A stretch of 64,000 bases of DNA from Phaffia rhodozyma (GCA_014706385.1 JACGZH010000002.1:1798001-1862000), one strand, 5' to 3'. Shown: positions 1 to 13,427, counted from the first letter of the stretch. Notes: generated by a model from the sequence alone, not told the origin. Program-made: numbers and translations.

Positions 1-37
1 ATCTCTTTCTACTCAGACCACACAGATCATATCCATC

Positions 38-1789
38 ATGTCCAAAGCTCAAGCTCCTCAGGATACTCCGATCCAGACAGAGATCATGACGCTTACCCGG
101 TAAGTTCTTGCCATCAGTCGTCTTGCTCGGGTGCGAGCACAAAGAGAGTGCATATGATGATCGCTCGAGAGTTCTTCCGACTGACATCCATCTCCTTACG
201 TTTCTTCGTAGTCATGTGCTCACTCAGCAGCAGAACCTTGGAACTGCCGCATCTGGAGATCTGACGTTGCTCTTGATCGCTATCCAGCTTACCTCAAAGT
301 TTATCGCTAGCAACGTCCGGAAAGCTGGGCTGATCAATTTGTCAGTATACGTTGTCAGGTTTCTGTTATTCGTTCCAGAATACTGACATCAGAATATACT
401 TGTCTTCCGAATCGCAGAGTCGGTCTGGCCGGAGCTACCAACGTGCAAGGAGAGGAGCAGAAGAAGCTCGATATTCGTGAGTCCCTATCCTTCGCTGCTC
501 TTCTTCTATTGGTAAATAAAGAGCGCATCCCTGATAGAGACCCTTCCCTTCTGGCATGCAAAATTAGTTTCGGACGACATCATGGTCTCCTCATTGATCG
601 CATCCGGAAAGTGCGCCGTCCTCGTATCCGAGGAGCGAGACGATGCCATCATTGTCCCTGAGGGCAACCAGAAGGGAACATACTGTGTTGTGTTTGATCC
701 TCTTGATGGAAGCAGCAACATCGATGCCGGTGTTAACATCGGTACTATCTTTGGAATCTACCGAGTGGTTCGTCCAGCTTTACCTTCGCTAGAATAGGCA
801 GCGTTCTCATGACGAAGAAAACTAGAACATCACAGAACTGATCTCTACCAAATCTATTTCTTCCGATAAACAGCAAGAGGGATCCAAGGGAACGGTTGAA
901 GATGTATTGCGACCTGGTTCCGAGATGGTCGCTGCCGGATACACAATGTTTGTCTTCTGCTTCTTACAACAAGGTTATCAATACGTCTTCTGGAAATGCG
1001 TAAGACTGACGTATTCCTATATCGATCCAGGTACGGTTCTTCCGCCAACTTGGTCTTGACCACCGGCCAGGGAGTCAACGGATACACTTTGGACAGTTCC
1101 CTCGGAGAGTTTATTCTTACCCACCCCAACGTATGTCGCTAATCTTTCTCCATCGTAGGCGGTATCTTTGAATCTGTCTCACTCTCTTGTCCATGTTTTT
1201 TGGGCGCACTATCCACAGATTAAGCTGCCTGACAGAGGAAAGATCTACTCGTTCAACGAGGGAAACTCCCTCTACTTCCATGAGCCCACGAGGAACTACC
1301 TCGACTCAATCAAGTACCCTTCAGAGGAGAGTGGAAAGAAACCGTATTCTGCCCGATACATTGGTTCCATGGTGCGCTTACTTTCTGTTCCTTCCTACTT
1401 CATGAGTTTGCGCACTTAAACGAATCCGTTCGCGCTACATTAGGTGGCCGATGTGCATCGAACACTCCTATATGGAGGTATCTTCGGATACCCTGGTGAT
1501 AAAAAGACTAAATCTGGCAAGCTCAGACTCCTCTACGAGGCTTTCCGTTCGTTCTATTCTCTTTGATTCCCTTTCTTTCAATCTTTTGACTAATCTTTAC
1601 TTTTCCCCCTTTTCACTGTTACGTTGGCGTCATTTAGCGATGGCTATGTTGATCGAACAGGCCGGAGGTGTTGCAACTACTGGAACTGGTCGAATCCTCG
1701 ACATCCAGCCCAAGTCGATTCACGAGCGATGTCCTGTCTTCTTGGGTAGTAAAGATGACGTCAACGACCTGATCTCATTCTACAAGTAG
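38..1789 (+). CDS. FBP1: Fructose-1,6-bisphosphatase
   Basis: Hydrolyses fructose-1,6-bisphosphate to fructose-6-phosphate in the cytosol, the committed step of gluconeogenesis. The spliced exons give the whole family signature: a HVLTQQQ helix and GDLTLLL near the N terminus, the metal and substrate loop [20 protein letters not shown] encoded near 694-756, [20 protein letters not shown] near 1030-1090, [12 protein letters not shown] near 1340-1373, and the C-terminal [20 protein letters not shown] near 1640-1700, ending in LISFYK. The start at 38 gives [11 protein letters not shown], a usual length of leader before the first helix. At least seven short introns interrupt the gene, the first opening at GTAAGT (101). 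It converges on the GT61 gene. No broken motif is seen, so an active enzyme is expected. Confidence 0.96.
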
Positions 1790-2279
1790 AGGGTCAATCC
1801 AAAGCGAAATGCATTGAATCTTCCAAACTGCAATCTATTTAAAGGACAAATTCATTCCACTTTCTTTGCCACAAGTATCTGTACTCTTCTTTTCTTTTTG
1901 CACTTTCTTTTGTCTTCTTGGGCGCATGTGTTTCAGGATTCTTCTTCTCGTTTTGTGTTCAACCTACCTCCCTCCCGTCCCAATTTTGTAGCCTTGTTAT
2001 CGTGTTCTTTTACCTCTTCTCGATTCCTCAATGTTCTGTAAATCTTCTTGTACGTCAACTTGATGAATGTCATCCTTTTGTGGTTGTCTTTCTAAATTCT
2101 CGCAGCGCGAAACATACTCTGATCAAACAAAAATCCAAGGGATTTCTAAGTTGCAATCGACACAAAGGACCAACACAGAGAACCGAGTAGAAACGAAAAG
2201 GTAACAAGAGAGAACAGACGATCAAAGAGAAAGAAAGATATAGAGAAATAGAGATGACAGATTCAAAGGAAACTACTTT
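1790..2279. other. Intergenic, convergent 3' flanks
   Basis: 490 bases between the stops of FBP1 and the GT61 gene. The first half is pyrimidine-rich 3' flank of FBP1 (long T and TTC runs). The second half is purine-rich, as expected for the 3' flank of a gene on the other strand. I see no RNA gene or repeat. Confidence 0.6.
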
Positions 2280-4684
2280 CTAAGCATCATCAGGGATGGT
2301 ATCCCCACCTTCCCACTTTCTATTTATGTCAACCGACCCACCTGGTCCCAACAGCTTCTCAACCAACTCTTTGATCAACGTTGCCGATACCTGAAGGTTG
2401 GTTCCCATAAAGTTGTCAGATAACTTGAACCCGGGCACGTCGTCCGCCCAGGCATAAACCTTGTCGTTCCAAATCGGGAAATACTCGTGTTTGAGAGGTT
2501 CGGCAAGTAGTTGATAGTCCCTGGTGAAACCACCGACGTCAAAGATCTCGATCACAGCTCCACCGGGCTTCATCCAGAGTTCGTTTGTCATTCCGTTTCC
2601 GTGGACGCCGAGGATGATGTCTGCCTTGGAGACGAGCTCCATCTGATCCTTCTTTGACATCGTCTCCATCTGGGCGACGTGGAGATCGATAGGGAGTGTC
2701 GAGAGCTCTTTCACGAGCGCGTTGTGGGATGCCTCGGTCAATCGCCTTTTAGAAGCTCCTTGTCTGTCAGAAGGAGATACAAGGTAAAACTGAATGAGAG
2801 AAAAGCCAATGAAGACAAGAAAAAGAAGGGAGAACGAAGAGAAAAAAAGTACAGACCGACTGATATAAACGACGGTGGCTTTCTCTTTGACGTGGATGTT
2901 CTCGATACCGAGAGTCATCATCATGCTCTCTCTCACAGGCGCCCACCAATCGGATGGGGAATGAATTTCTCTGAACACGTCTGATGCGTGAACCCAATGT
3001 TAAATGAAGTAAGCTTGCCAGCAATGTTCAGAGATCAGACCGAAGAGCAGGACAGAGAGAGATATCGGACAAACCAGCGTTCATCTTGTTCCACTGTTGA
3101 GCCGTCGGGTTGTGTCGGTGGGAAGCCCATCGGTCGAGAATAACGATCTCGTCAAACAAATACAAGTTCGTCGAGATTGCTCGGTCTATGTTGAATGGGG
3201 ATAAAAGGTGTTTGAGAAGGGTGTGCTCGGCGATGATATCTGTCAAAACAAGAGATAGAAAGGCTTACCGGTCCATTGAATGTTGTCCTCGATGGACATC
3301 ATTGGGAACATTGTCGTCAAGAACCAGCTACAGAACCAGGATATATGAATTTCATATGTGGTTAATGTGTTTCTCCTTGGGAGCATTGCACTAAGCAAAG
3401 CACATCGAGACAAGGAGAATAAGAACTCACGCGTTGAGTCCTCTATCGGACGTTGAAGGATACAAGGCGGAAAAGTTATGAGATCAGCATCTCAAGCTTT
3501 CCTCAGGTCAAAAAGAAGGGTCTCTTCTGTGAGACTTACGGCACGTCCTTCCAATCTGGTCCTTTAGCGAGAATAGTTCGTCGAGGGAATTCAAGTCCCA
3601 TCGCCGTGTTAGCAGCGACGACGGCCGGAGAGGCAGAGAGGACTCTCCATGCGCCAAAGAACAACTCTGCTGCAAGATGGCTGAAAGGTAGGAACGGTGA
3701 GACCAGTCAATTCGTAATTTTATGGACAGATCTAAGGAACAACGTCTACTGACAAGTAGTGCGCTGAGTGAAACGGAAGGATGAGAGTTGACGCGTAAAC
3801 AAACGATCTGACAAGCCGCAAGCAAAAGAAACGAGAGAGAAAGGCGAGAAATATGCGAACCAAGGTAGCCTTCTGCTCCTGGACCATCATTGAGGAAGAT
3901 CGTGCTACCGATTAATCTGGCAGAATGACCACCATCAAATCTGGCAGCGGCTTCTTCGGGAGAGATGACGAGCCATCTAGTCTCATCCGCCACAGGGAAC
4001 TTGTTCTCGGGCGTTCCTCTGGACATATCTGAGAGAACCCTAGATACTTCCGGCAATGTTGTCGGATCAGACGAAACGGCAACTGAGAGTGAATAGATAA
4101 AAATGGGATAGAGACCAGAAAGTTAGGCGCCTTGAGAAAGAGTAAGTTCAAGAGATGAACAAACACATACTCATCGTTCCGTTCTGAACATAGAGATTTT
4201 GAAACATAGCTGTGATCGGAATAAGAAAAACGACGGTCAGCATGTGATGCCATCCATGAGAGAAGAACGGTTGCATACAGTAGCCGGGAATTCCTCTGAG
4301 GAACCTGGTCTCCTTTCCATGCCATTCTCCACCTCTGCCTGCTCTAACCCAGTCGTCTCTGAAGGTGGTAGCACCAGTGCTGTTACCGATTTTGTACGAC
4401 TCCCAAACCTTGGCGTCTTCACTTCCGATATCAACAAGGGCACCGGTGGCGACCGAGTGGAGACACGTCTGACCAGCAGTCATCTTCTTCTGATCGGCCA
4501 AAGAGAGACCAGTGCTAGGGGCTGTAGCGACGGGAGTCGGACAAGAACTAGGGAGCGAAAGATTTGACCACCAGGCCTCCGAGTTTGGTGTTGAGCTTGT
4601 TTGATAGAGGAGAATCAACGAGGTGATCCCGAACAACGGGACGACCGTGAGGAGGATTGTCCGGCGTGAGATCTGGAAGATCAT
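2280..4684 (-). CDS. GT61-family glycosyltransferase, type II membrane protein
   Basis: Likely Golgi glycosyltransferase of family GT61 (DUF563), the group that includes beta-1,2-xylosyltransferases and EOGT. The N terminus starts MIFQISRRTILLTVV, and residues about 8-26 form a single signal anchor followed by a Ser/Pro-rich stem. Further on come a GLHHLAAELFFGAWR-like segment, DNIQWT, and the family hallmark DIILGVHGNGMTNELWM near 2575-2635, followed by a PGGAVIEIF strand. There are several introns. I chose the ATG at 4684 because it places the anchor at the start; an upstream in-frame ATG at 4834 would add 50 low-complexity residues containing the TG repeat. Acceptor and exact linkage are not certain; a role in glycan or cell-wall/capsule synthesis is inferred from the family. 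Confidence 0.85.
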
Positions 4685-5152
4685 GACTGCCTTTAACCAC
4701 AGAAGGGATGCCGGTAGAGAGAGAAAGAGTGTGTGTGTGTGTCCGAAAGAGTGAGTCTGTGTCTGCTCGGGACGTCGGTCGTGGTGATGAGCGGAGGAAA
4801 GCGGGAGGAAACAAGCTCTGGCACGTATTCTCATTTTTTCTCTAATATCTTGTCAAAAAGCCATTAGGGAATTCTCTATTATATTTTCGCCCATAGTTCT
4901 TCCGCTTGTGCTCTTGCTCCAGCTTTGGTCAGTGTCCTCCCTGCCTGATCGCATGGGTCTGGAGTCATATACAAGTCGATCTATACTCTCTCAGGGAAAT
5001 ACAACGACATCGAGAGCGCCAACAGTTTCGGCTCTACATGTTTGGACGATTGGTGTCAAGGCTAGAGGCAGATGGAAACTTCGTCGGTCTCCGCCGGATG
5101 TTGACAAAACAATCCTCAACACCTTTCGACAACCATCCGCCAACCACGGACC
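4685..5152. promoter_or_regulatory. Divergent promoter region, GT61 gene / LRR gene
   Basis: 468 bases between two divergent start codons. A (GT)7 run lies at 4729-4742, just upstream of the GT61 start. The rest is AT-richer sequence without a clear motif. Confidence 0.5.
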
Positions 5153-6868
5153 ATGATGGAGACCATACGTTCCCTTTCGGTATCTTCTTGTCAGGATCCA
5201 GCTTTAGATATAGTTGAACAAGATGTCGCTATACCTATTCGGTCGCTAACCGATCTATCCGCTCAGGTGATCGCTCAGAATCTGGAACGCTACGATCCAC
5301 AGGTCCTAACGCCCGACTACCTTTCCTTCGGCATGGCAGCACTCATCATCCGCCGGCTGAGGGCATCGACAGATGGCCATGTCGCGCTCGGTAATTGGGC
5401 ACGTTTCGCTTCTCAGTTTGGCGCTCTTTCTATGAAGCTATTGGAAGCTGATATGAGCAAGCTAGAAACCTGTTGAGTATCGACGTATTCATCTTCAAGG
5501 GATCCTTAACTCTCCTCTTTGGGCTGACTCTTGCTCCTCAGGCAAACCACCTTGCCAGCCATCACCTTTCGCTCGCCCTTATAGTCCGGGGTCAGATCCT
5601 TACCGGTCAAGTACCGCTCGCCATCGAGTTGCCCAGATCTTGTATAAAGAGCTCATCAACAGCCTGCTTGCGAACCCCTCCTCCTGCCCTCTGCTTAAAC
5701 TCAACGCCCAGTCAACCGAATTGATCTCTAGTCTATGTTTATCCGACACAATGTTTGGAGATTCTCACGCGCTAGCCCTGAAGGAGTTGAAGTTCTTGAC
5801 TGTCCTAGAAATTGAGAGGTTTGTTTTTCCTCTGATTCTATCCTTTGTTCTGGCCGAGCTTAATACTATCGAACTTTACTACTGTATCTCTCACATTTAC
5901 TTAGGACAAACATAACAGACTTGGGAATTCACCAGCTCGCATCCGCGCTTGTACGTCGACTCCTGTTGGTTCCTAGTCCTTTCTTCTCAACTCACCTTAC
6001 CTTGAACGATGGATACTATTGTGTATCAACACATTATCAGTATCAGCCGCCGGGAACTGAGGAACGGAGAGGTCTGTATAGACTTGCTGCCTGGAGCTTG
6101 AACGGCTGTAAGGGTGTAACGGATCGCTCGACTAAACGGCTTGTCGAATGGGACCGTCTCAATTATCTCGGTTAGTTGTTTCTCCTCCTCCTCTCTCTCT
6201 CTTCTCCTTGGTTTTTTCTTGTCCGGCAAGAGGAAAGTTGACTCTGCTCTGCCTTCTCAGATCTCCGTCAGACAGCCTGTGTCTTCCCAACTTATCTTCG
6301 CATCCTGAACCGACACCTCTCTCTTTACTCCTCCTCACCTTCTCCCGATCGCTGGAAAATGTCACCCGCGCTTGGATCTTCTTCAGCCCACCCCTCACTT
6401 CTCCAAACGATACTTCACTCAACACCTACTCGGCTCGGCCCGTCTCCCCACGAATCGTCTTATGTCTCCTTACACATCCAGTCGGTCAACTCAACAGCTG
6501 ACTCTCATCGAGTTAACCGGTCTCGACGGCGCCCGGCACTCAACGAACGAAAAGAGGACGACTGTGTGTTGGTCAGGACGATCAGTCCAACCTCTTCCCC
6601 TGGTCCATCTAAGGCCAATGGTGATCCTGCCAAGCTGTCTTGCTCAACAAGTAAGAAACGAAGCCACCTGTCTACCATGGGCATGAAACCCAACAACCTC
6701 GATTCTACTCTCGCCCAGAAACGACCCCGAAAAACAATGTCGAGCAATCGAAAGATAGGTTCGATACTGGATGAGATCCTTCTTGGCGTTCAACCCGACC
6801 GGCCGGCTCTATCTGGCGGAACTAGCGTTGACACTGACATGAGCAAGAAGACATCATCCTTCTGCTAA
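5153..6868 (+). CDS. Leucine-rich-repeat-like protein, function unknown
   Basis: Not recognised by name. The first exon gives MMETIRSLSVSS and a helical region. Intron 1 (GTTGAGT to CTCAG) joins LETC to KPPCQPS. A following intron joins FLTVLEIE to RTNITDLGIHQLASAL, and the next exon carries WSLNGCKGVTDRSTKRL, then EWDRLNYLDLRQT across another splice. The L-x-x-L-x-L-x-x-C/T-x-x-(I/V)-T-D spacing is that of the cysteine-containing LRRs of F-box/Amn1-type proteins. The C-terminal third, from about 6360, is Ser/Pro/basic and probably disordered, with RPRKTMSSNRKIG near the end. No F-box is evident in the part read. A role as an adaptor or ubiquitin-ligase receptor is only a guess. Confidence 0.7.
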
Positions 6869-7614
6869 GCCATCCAAGACGAGAAAAAGAATAGAGAGAA
6901 AAGGAGGGAGGAAAGACCGGCTTTCACACGCAAGAAGACCAAGCATCGCGCCGCTAGTATCTCAAATCTGATCGTCTAGTCCATCAACCATGACGGCTTA
7001 TCTCAAGATGTTCGGGATGAAATCGACGCCTAGCATCATCAGCTCGATAGTAGCCAGTCCCTAAAAGGGTGAGAACGACCAAAGCCTCCTTTGGCTTGTT
7101 TTAGGTCTTGGCGCACGGGAGGATTTGCTCGACGATCAGTAAGACGAGGGAGTTTAAGACAACAGAGATTTCTCTTCTATATCAAAAGAGATTGATTGCA
7201 AGCACAACGAAAAGGCGGGAAGAAAAAAGGAAGGGGCAAAGAAATGCAAACAGATAGACAGAAAGGTATATAAATCAAAGACGAACAAGGAGAAAAAGCG
7301 CGGACCGGACAGCAGAATAGAGGAGGAAGGAGAATCGGCACACGGGCAATACCGTCACAGCAAGAGTAGCGGATGATGAAGCAGCGTTGAAGAAAAGAAG
7401 TAGAGGGATGAAAACATGAAGTCATGAGAAAGAGCTAAAGAATATACATGGTAGAGGAGGCCGAGGCGTTATTAGACTTGAAGCTTCCAGAATACACATC
7501 AGATCGATATCAAGCTGACGAGGGGGGTATTTGTTATTTTATTTTGTTTCATCAAAGCTCAAGATGCTTCAGAAATAACACAAGTACAATGAAGCACATC
7601 TTAGCCGTCAAGAC
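6869..7614. other. Intergenic, convergent 3' flanks
   Basis: 746 bases between the stops of the LRR-like and PH-domain genes. It is purine-rich on the plus strand from about 7180 to 7420. The open frame there is low-complexity and lacks the codon use of the neighbouring genes. I see no RNA gene. Confidence 0.5.
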
Positions 7615-10275
7615 CTAGCTCGCTGTAAGGAAGAGGCAACAAGAAAAGAACTTACAAAGGCGGGCTTCGTCGTTGTGCTCTCTCGTCATCCCAACCGACC
7701 GCCCACGTTCATCCAAATCGTCTGACCCTCTGGCCCTGGATCCAGGTTTAACCACAGAGCCTGACATTTGCGAGGCAATCGACGGCAGATGGTGCTGAGC
7801 TAAATCGGAAGGGGCACTTCGACTGGCAGAGGGCGAAGGTGTTCTCGTCGGGTATGTTGATATCGACCCTGCGTTTTGTCCAACGGTCGACGTTGTTAAC
7901 GCCGGTGATGGAAGAGAATAAATCATCGTCGACGATGGTGGTGAGGGCGGCTGCTCCAGAATTGTAGGTATGTGTGCCTGTGCGATAGAACTCGCCCCAG
8001 CGGACGGTAGGGCTGTTGAGATCGACGTTGGAGACAAGCTTCTGGATTGAACAGGAGGGATAGGCGAGTTGAGTTTTCCGCCCAACACGGCAGCCGCCTG
8101 GTTACCGGCGACTCGTCTAGCGATGAGAGCTTGTAATGCGCTAAGCCACTGGATCTCTTCCTCCTCGGATGGTGCGCAGACGATAAAGACTTTCTTTGGA
8201 GTTATGATCTTGAATGCATGGTTGATATTTCGAGCCGCTCGATCGCCGCTACCAACGCCAACAGCTGAAGCAGCAGTATGGAGACCCGCTTTGAGAGGTG
8301 AGGACGAAAGAGATTCAGCTACTCCGGCAAGATCGTAATTAGAGGACGAGGTTGGATACAGCTTGTCCGTTCGAGCCCCGCTATCTTTCGATCCAACCGG
8401 TTCGTACTCCAACGCATCGAGGACCTTGATTAATGGAATGATTCGATGTGGTTTTGTGTCCTAGATAGCATATAATTGACATCAGATCAGAAGAACAGAT
8501 CGGGAAGATAATACATTCGTTCATTCTATTAAATAGAAAGGCTCACCATGTGGCTTGACGAATACATCAGACTCCCACTAGTCAATACGAACCATCTCTT
8601 TCTCCAGTTCTTTCGCTTACCCATCTTCATAAGATACGCCTTCAAAATGACCTTATTCGGATTCACTGCTGAGCTGGATGAACTGACAGTAGGGGGAGCC
8701 ATCACAGGCGAACCTTGAGCAGGTGTCATCGGTTCCTCAAAGTCTTCATCTTCAGAAGACGACGTCGCGCCCATTCTTGTAGGGGATTGAGCGGCCTGTC
8801 TCTCCATCGGTGATGTCACTAGAGACCCCGCATGGGGCGTTTGGACATCACCCCAAGATGGCTGGTTGGTGTTCAACCGAAGAGGCGTCGGAGGTCCATT
8901 GGGCTGAGTGGGCTGACCGACGACAGGGCCAAGAAAGCTCGCAGTTAAGACAGGAGAAGGACCTTTAAGGATGCCAACCGTCGGGAGAGATGATCCGGAC
9001 AGCGAAGGTGACCGTTGATGTGACGAAGTCGCAATAGGAATAGGCGGGGCCATGACGCCACTACTTCCGCTTCTAGACTGTTTCCTCTGATTGCCTGTTG
9101 ATGAGTCCGCCATATTCATTCCAGTCTTCATCTCGTGCTCCATCTCATCCATCTGTTTTAAATCCCTGCAGGCGGCATTGATGGCTTCTACCCAGTTCTC
9201 AGCATCAATTGAGGATGAAGCTTTGACGTAGAATGTCCGGGACTGGGTCACGATTCCCAGGGCAGCAATATGTTTCTTGAGTTGGACAAGAGATGTCGAG
9301 TGGATCTCGCGAAGATCAATCAATTTGAGAAGTTTATACTCCTAGATGACATATGAAAGTGATCCCGAGTGAGTCAAGGCGAAGCCTTTAAAGTGACCAA
9401 AATTGAAACGCAAATCCTTACCCGATTATCCTTATAGTACGAAAGCCTGCCTGTTCTTAAGACGAACCAACGTTTCTTCCAGCTCTATAAGGTCGCCCCA
9501 CGAGCATGAAAAGAACAGTCTCTGTCAGACATCGAACGAGAAGTCTAGCAATATCTGCCGAAATGTATTCACCTTTCGTTTTTCTCCTTTCTTTTCCAGG
9601 TATCCTGACTTGAGGATGCGTTCTCCTTCAACCTTCTTTCTCATTTCCTCATCCTCTTCCATCCCTTCCTCTTCATCATCTTCTTCGTCCTCTTCCTCAT
9701 CTCCGGCCTCGTTCTCCGAATCCGAGAACGTTCTACCAGTCACACCAGCGCCGCGCGGGGGGCCCTCGATGATGGACAGCAGGTTATGCGATGGTGGAGC
9801 AGGGTGAAGGCCAGCCGGGGGAGATTGTATCGGGATTGGCGTGCCCGAAGGTGGAGAAGACATGAAGGACGTTTGAAAGGAGGATGAAAGTCCAGGAGAC
9901 AACAGAGGAGGTAATGACTCGACTGTTGGGCTACCTGGTACTCCAGAGGATGAGGCAACCGACTTTTTCTATGGTGAATCCAGGCACGCGAGAAAGTAGA
10001 GAAGGTGTCAATCCAGCGAGGTGAACATAATGAATACCAAAGGTAGAGAGAGAGAAAGATCAGAACGATTGGTCCTCAAACATCAAACTGGACAGAACGA
10101 TATGAGATCATGTAAACAGAACAAAAAGCCAATCACTCACCCTGCTCATCTTTGGAGGTGCTGGAACACTCAAACTCAGTCTCCGTTCGATCTCTCGCTT
10201 GGATGGAGGGTGTGCCGGAGGTGCGTGTGGCGAAGGAGGAGATGAGCTCAAAGGCACCGAAGTAGTTGCCGACAT
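7615..10275 (-). CDS. Tandem PH-domain protein
   Basis: Probable phosphoinositide-binding adaptor at membranes. The start ATG at 10275 gives MSATTSVPLSSSPPSPHAPP, a Pro/Ser-rich leader. An acidic linker (EDEEDDEEEGMEED) follows, then a first PH domain beginning ILKSGYLEKKGEKRK and continuing SWKKRWFVL, with YKLLKLIDL and a terminal helix AENWVEAINAACRDL. A long Ser/Pro linker leads to a second PH domain, AYLMKMGKRKNWRKRWFVLT, with FKIITPKKVFIVCAP and the helix EEEEIQWLSALQALI. Both carry the K-x-W-(K/R)-x-R-(W) core that contacts phosphoinositides. The remainder is disordered. The gene has four or five exons. It could resemble PH adaptors of cell polarity or TORC2 signalling, but no specific orthologue is recognised. 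Confidence 0.85.
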
Positions 10276-10845
10276 GTCTTTTCAGAGGTATCTTCCTGAA
10301 AGGACTTTTATTTGTTTGCTCAGCGAGGAAGAATGAGAGATAGATGATGATCAGAGATGGTGATGTTGATGTTGATGTTGTTAGGGTGGAAATGTAGATC
10401 AGACGACGAAAACGTCTTTGGGCGTTTTTCCATTCCGCCCAGATCTGCCTGTGTTTGCCACAGCGGGCACTCAAGAACGATCAGTCTCTCTGCTGACGTC
10501 TTATTCACAATATTCTACGCATTCATGAATCTCTACAGAGGGATCAAGTTATAGAAAGAAGTCAAGATAGATTTAAGTGCAGAGCAGAAATTGCGAGATA
10601 AGAGGAAAGAATCAAGAATCAAGAGAAGCTGAGAAGAGTCCAAGGAAATTAAGCAGTACTGGAACGAGATGAAAAGAGCCTAAAGAAACGATCCCAAACA
10701 TGATATGTAAAACGATGGCTATGAACAGTTCATACACAGAGAGAAAATAGAGAGAAAATCAAGCACACAAGCAAGAGAACGAGTTTCATGATTCACATGG
10801 GCACATATGTCGGTTTCAGGAAGACTACCGATGAACAGCTATTGA
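10276..10845. other. Intergenic, tandem minus-strand genes
   Basis: 570 bases holding the promoter of the PH-domain gene (near 10276-10560) and the 3' flank of the next minus-strand gene. From 10550 to 10780 it is A/G-rich on the plus strand. A run of TGATGT/TGTTGA triplets lies at 10358-10382. Nothing else is seen. Confidence 0.45.
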
Positions 10846-13427
10846 TCACCTGCTTAGCAGTTCGGCGTCCAGATTCAGTTGACGCTTCCGAGCATCAACC
10901 AACTCAGCCCGTTTCCGATGGTCCATCTTTCCATCGGCAGGGTATTGGATCTTCGGCTCCTTATACGACTCGATGAGCTCGTCCTGAGTAAACCTCGGGG
11001 GGTGAAAGTCGATCGGCGGGGTATTGTGTGGGTGAGTTGACGCTCTTCGGAGGTAATACAGCAGCTGATAAAAGGTGGAGAACACTGGTAAGATTATGTC
11101 TGCTCAGAGAAGAGAGAAAAGAGAGCAGAGTTCGACGAACCATTTCTCCCTGCATGCGTCGGTTGATGACATGGACGAATCATTAGGAATTCAACAAACG
11201 AGCATTAGCTATATGAGCCAAGAAAAATCATTGAAACCGTAGAGAACAGGAAGGACGACTCACCCAGAGCCATGAGTTGACACCAGCTGAGAAATGTAGC
11301 TATAGGTCGCATATGACAAAGCTTTAGCTATCCAAATCGAAGAACTAACAAAACACGAAGAGGTACGCTGATGAAAAGAACACAGAAATAGACATACACC
11401 ATCGGTAAGCTCGTTGTCGAGCGTAGACACGATTCGTCCCCAGTCAAACAGATCATACCCGGTTTCGAGAGCAATCGAGGAGACCATTTGACCCTTTTGA
11501 AAGTGGCAGCAGGTACATGGAGTGATAAAAGACAAACACATTGATTTCAATGAGTGTGAAGTTTTGGATGTGCAAATAGTCAAGACGAAACGAACTTGTT
11601 GGAACTTTCTTATCGGAGCGAAGGCGCTCTGAGGTTGTCTGGAAAGGAGGCAAGACACAGGTAGAGTTTTATCAGAAGAATTATCCATGGAGGACAGAGA
11701 TGAGGAGGTGCGTACCTGATCCCAATATGAGGAGTTTGCATAACAATCTTCGTCCTGGGGAATGTCTTTCTGAGCAACGCAAGGACTTCAATCATTCGGC
11801 CTCTGTACCAATCGAGTTCGATGTCGTCCTAGGATAAAAAGTCGAAGATTGGAGAGAAGAGAACAAAGCTATGTTGGCATCGACAACAAAACAAAGATGT
11901 GATTCGAAGACCAAGAAATAGGGGCGTACAAATGGTCTCCCAGCATATCGTGTATCGCCTGCGTCGTTAGCCAGCCGAGCCAACAAAACGAGATCCCATG
12001 AGAGGCTGAAGTCAAAGATTGACAGCAGAGGGTGTCAGCTTGTCGACCCTGATCAGAGACTACTAGTGAACTCTAGCCACATGCTTATGTTCCTCGTGTT
12101 CGACACGCACCTCTCGAAAATAATCATGTCGGGAACACGACCATTCAGCCCTCCTTCCTCGTAGAGCGTTGGGAGGAAGACATTGTTGAACTTTTGTTCG
12201 AAAACTTGGGGCGTGCTCTCATTCGTAAAGAATCCATCCTATTTGATCAGAAGAAAAGAAGATGGCGCAAGCCAAATCAACGGAAAAAAGGCCGCGTTAG
12301 CTAGTCCAGAACGTTCAAGGGTCCACGAACGTATATGGGAATTTAAAAAAGAAAAAGGAACATACAACTTCATGTTCAATCATTCCATTATGAAACCAGT
12401 TCGCTCTGAGCCACAAAAGAAGCGACACATAGCAGTACAAGCTACCGTGTTAACTGCTGGCCAAGAAGAGTTCAGATATCAAGAAGGATAGGGAAGGACG
12501 TACACCGTAAGATTCACATGCGGAACATGTATGAGATACATTTGTTGGGAGCCGGACCATTTCGATCCTTGAGGATCTGTGAATTGGTGTGGTTGCCTAC
12601 CTATCGTCATGTTTCCAATCTAGATCAGCACGAGAGAGGGATGTCAGCAACTGCACGTCCTGAATGAATCAAGAAAAGACATTAGAGAACGGACGTGTTT
12701 TGTAAAGGTGTCGACATTGTTCCTCATTAACGAGTCTCCGATACCCAAAATGCTGTGTCCGTCGTATTGTGTGAGCGAAAGCTGATGGATCATGTCACAG
12801 GAGGAGAGAAAGAGAGACCACCAACGTCTTATTCTGCGCCCAATCCCATCCTTCTGGAGCCTGATTTATATCAAGCGCCTTTCTCAAATCCTCCAAAAGA
12901 CTCTCTGTCCTCTCTCCTTCTGAGCCGTTCTTACCCGGGATAGGCTCCCAACGAACCGAGTCATATGTTCCGAAAGGAAAGATATCGAATCCCATCCGAA
13001 GCTGGTCGGCTGGAGAGATGATAGGTCTATTTCTGATTAACCCAGGCAGAATCCAGGGATTGTAGTCTCTTTTGGCCGGGGTCGACATAGTCGGCGAGGA
13101 TACAGAGGGTGTTGAGGCTGTGCTTGATGAAGAGCCAAAGGAAGATCCTATGCCTGCTCCAAGAAGGAATACCACACCGACCGCTGCCAGCCCAAACCAG
13201 GCTGAAGACCTGACGAGATCAAGACTCTCATAACAGAAGTTTGCTAGAGGAGAAGATGAACGCGAGGCGTAGTGCAGAGGAGGTCGATATCTAGAAGTGG
13301 CTGACGGCCCGGCGTCATCCTGGTCATCGGCATATGCCCGAAAGCCACCATCAGGCGATGTTGGCCTGGGAGAGGACGCCGGGTACGGTAGCAAAGGAAG
13401 CGAGCTCGAGTATGTTGACTGGGCCAT
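10846..13427 (-). CDS. Type II membrane protein with GDSL-like (PC-esterase/SGNH-type) motif
   Basis: The start at 13427 gives MAQSTYSSSLPLLPYPASS. After about 60 Ser/Pro-rich cytosolic residues a single membrane span follows (AWFGLAAVGVVFLLGAGIG), then a lumenal domain. Exons on the minus strand encode LGIGDSLMRNNVDTFTKH (near 12700-12760), IGNMTIGRQPHQFTDPQGS, FESLLWDLVLLARLANDAGD, RKTFPRTKIVMQTPHIGI and a C-terminal FYQLLYYLRRAS segment ending at 10846. The GDSLxRN box matches the nucleophile block of SGNH/PC-esterase proteins that O-acylate or de-acylate cell-surface glycans. About ten exons. The splice between NSWLW (11260 region) and the last exon is not resolved and may involve a microexon near 11150. 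Upstream ATGs at 13505 and 13517 are possible starts. Function is inferred from the motif only. Confidence 0.65.

Noticed and set aside
7625..7657. A GTAAGT...TTACAG segment at the end of the PH-domain gene as a 33-base intron
   Set aside because: Length 33 is shorter than other introns here and divisible by three; both readings reach the same stop, so it does not change the gene end.
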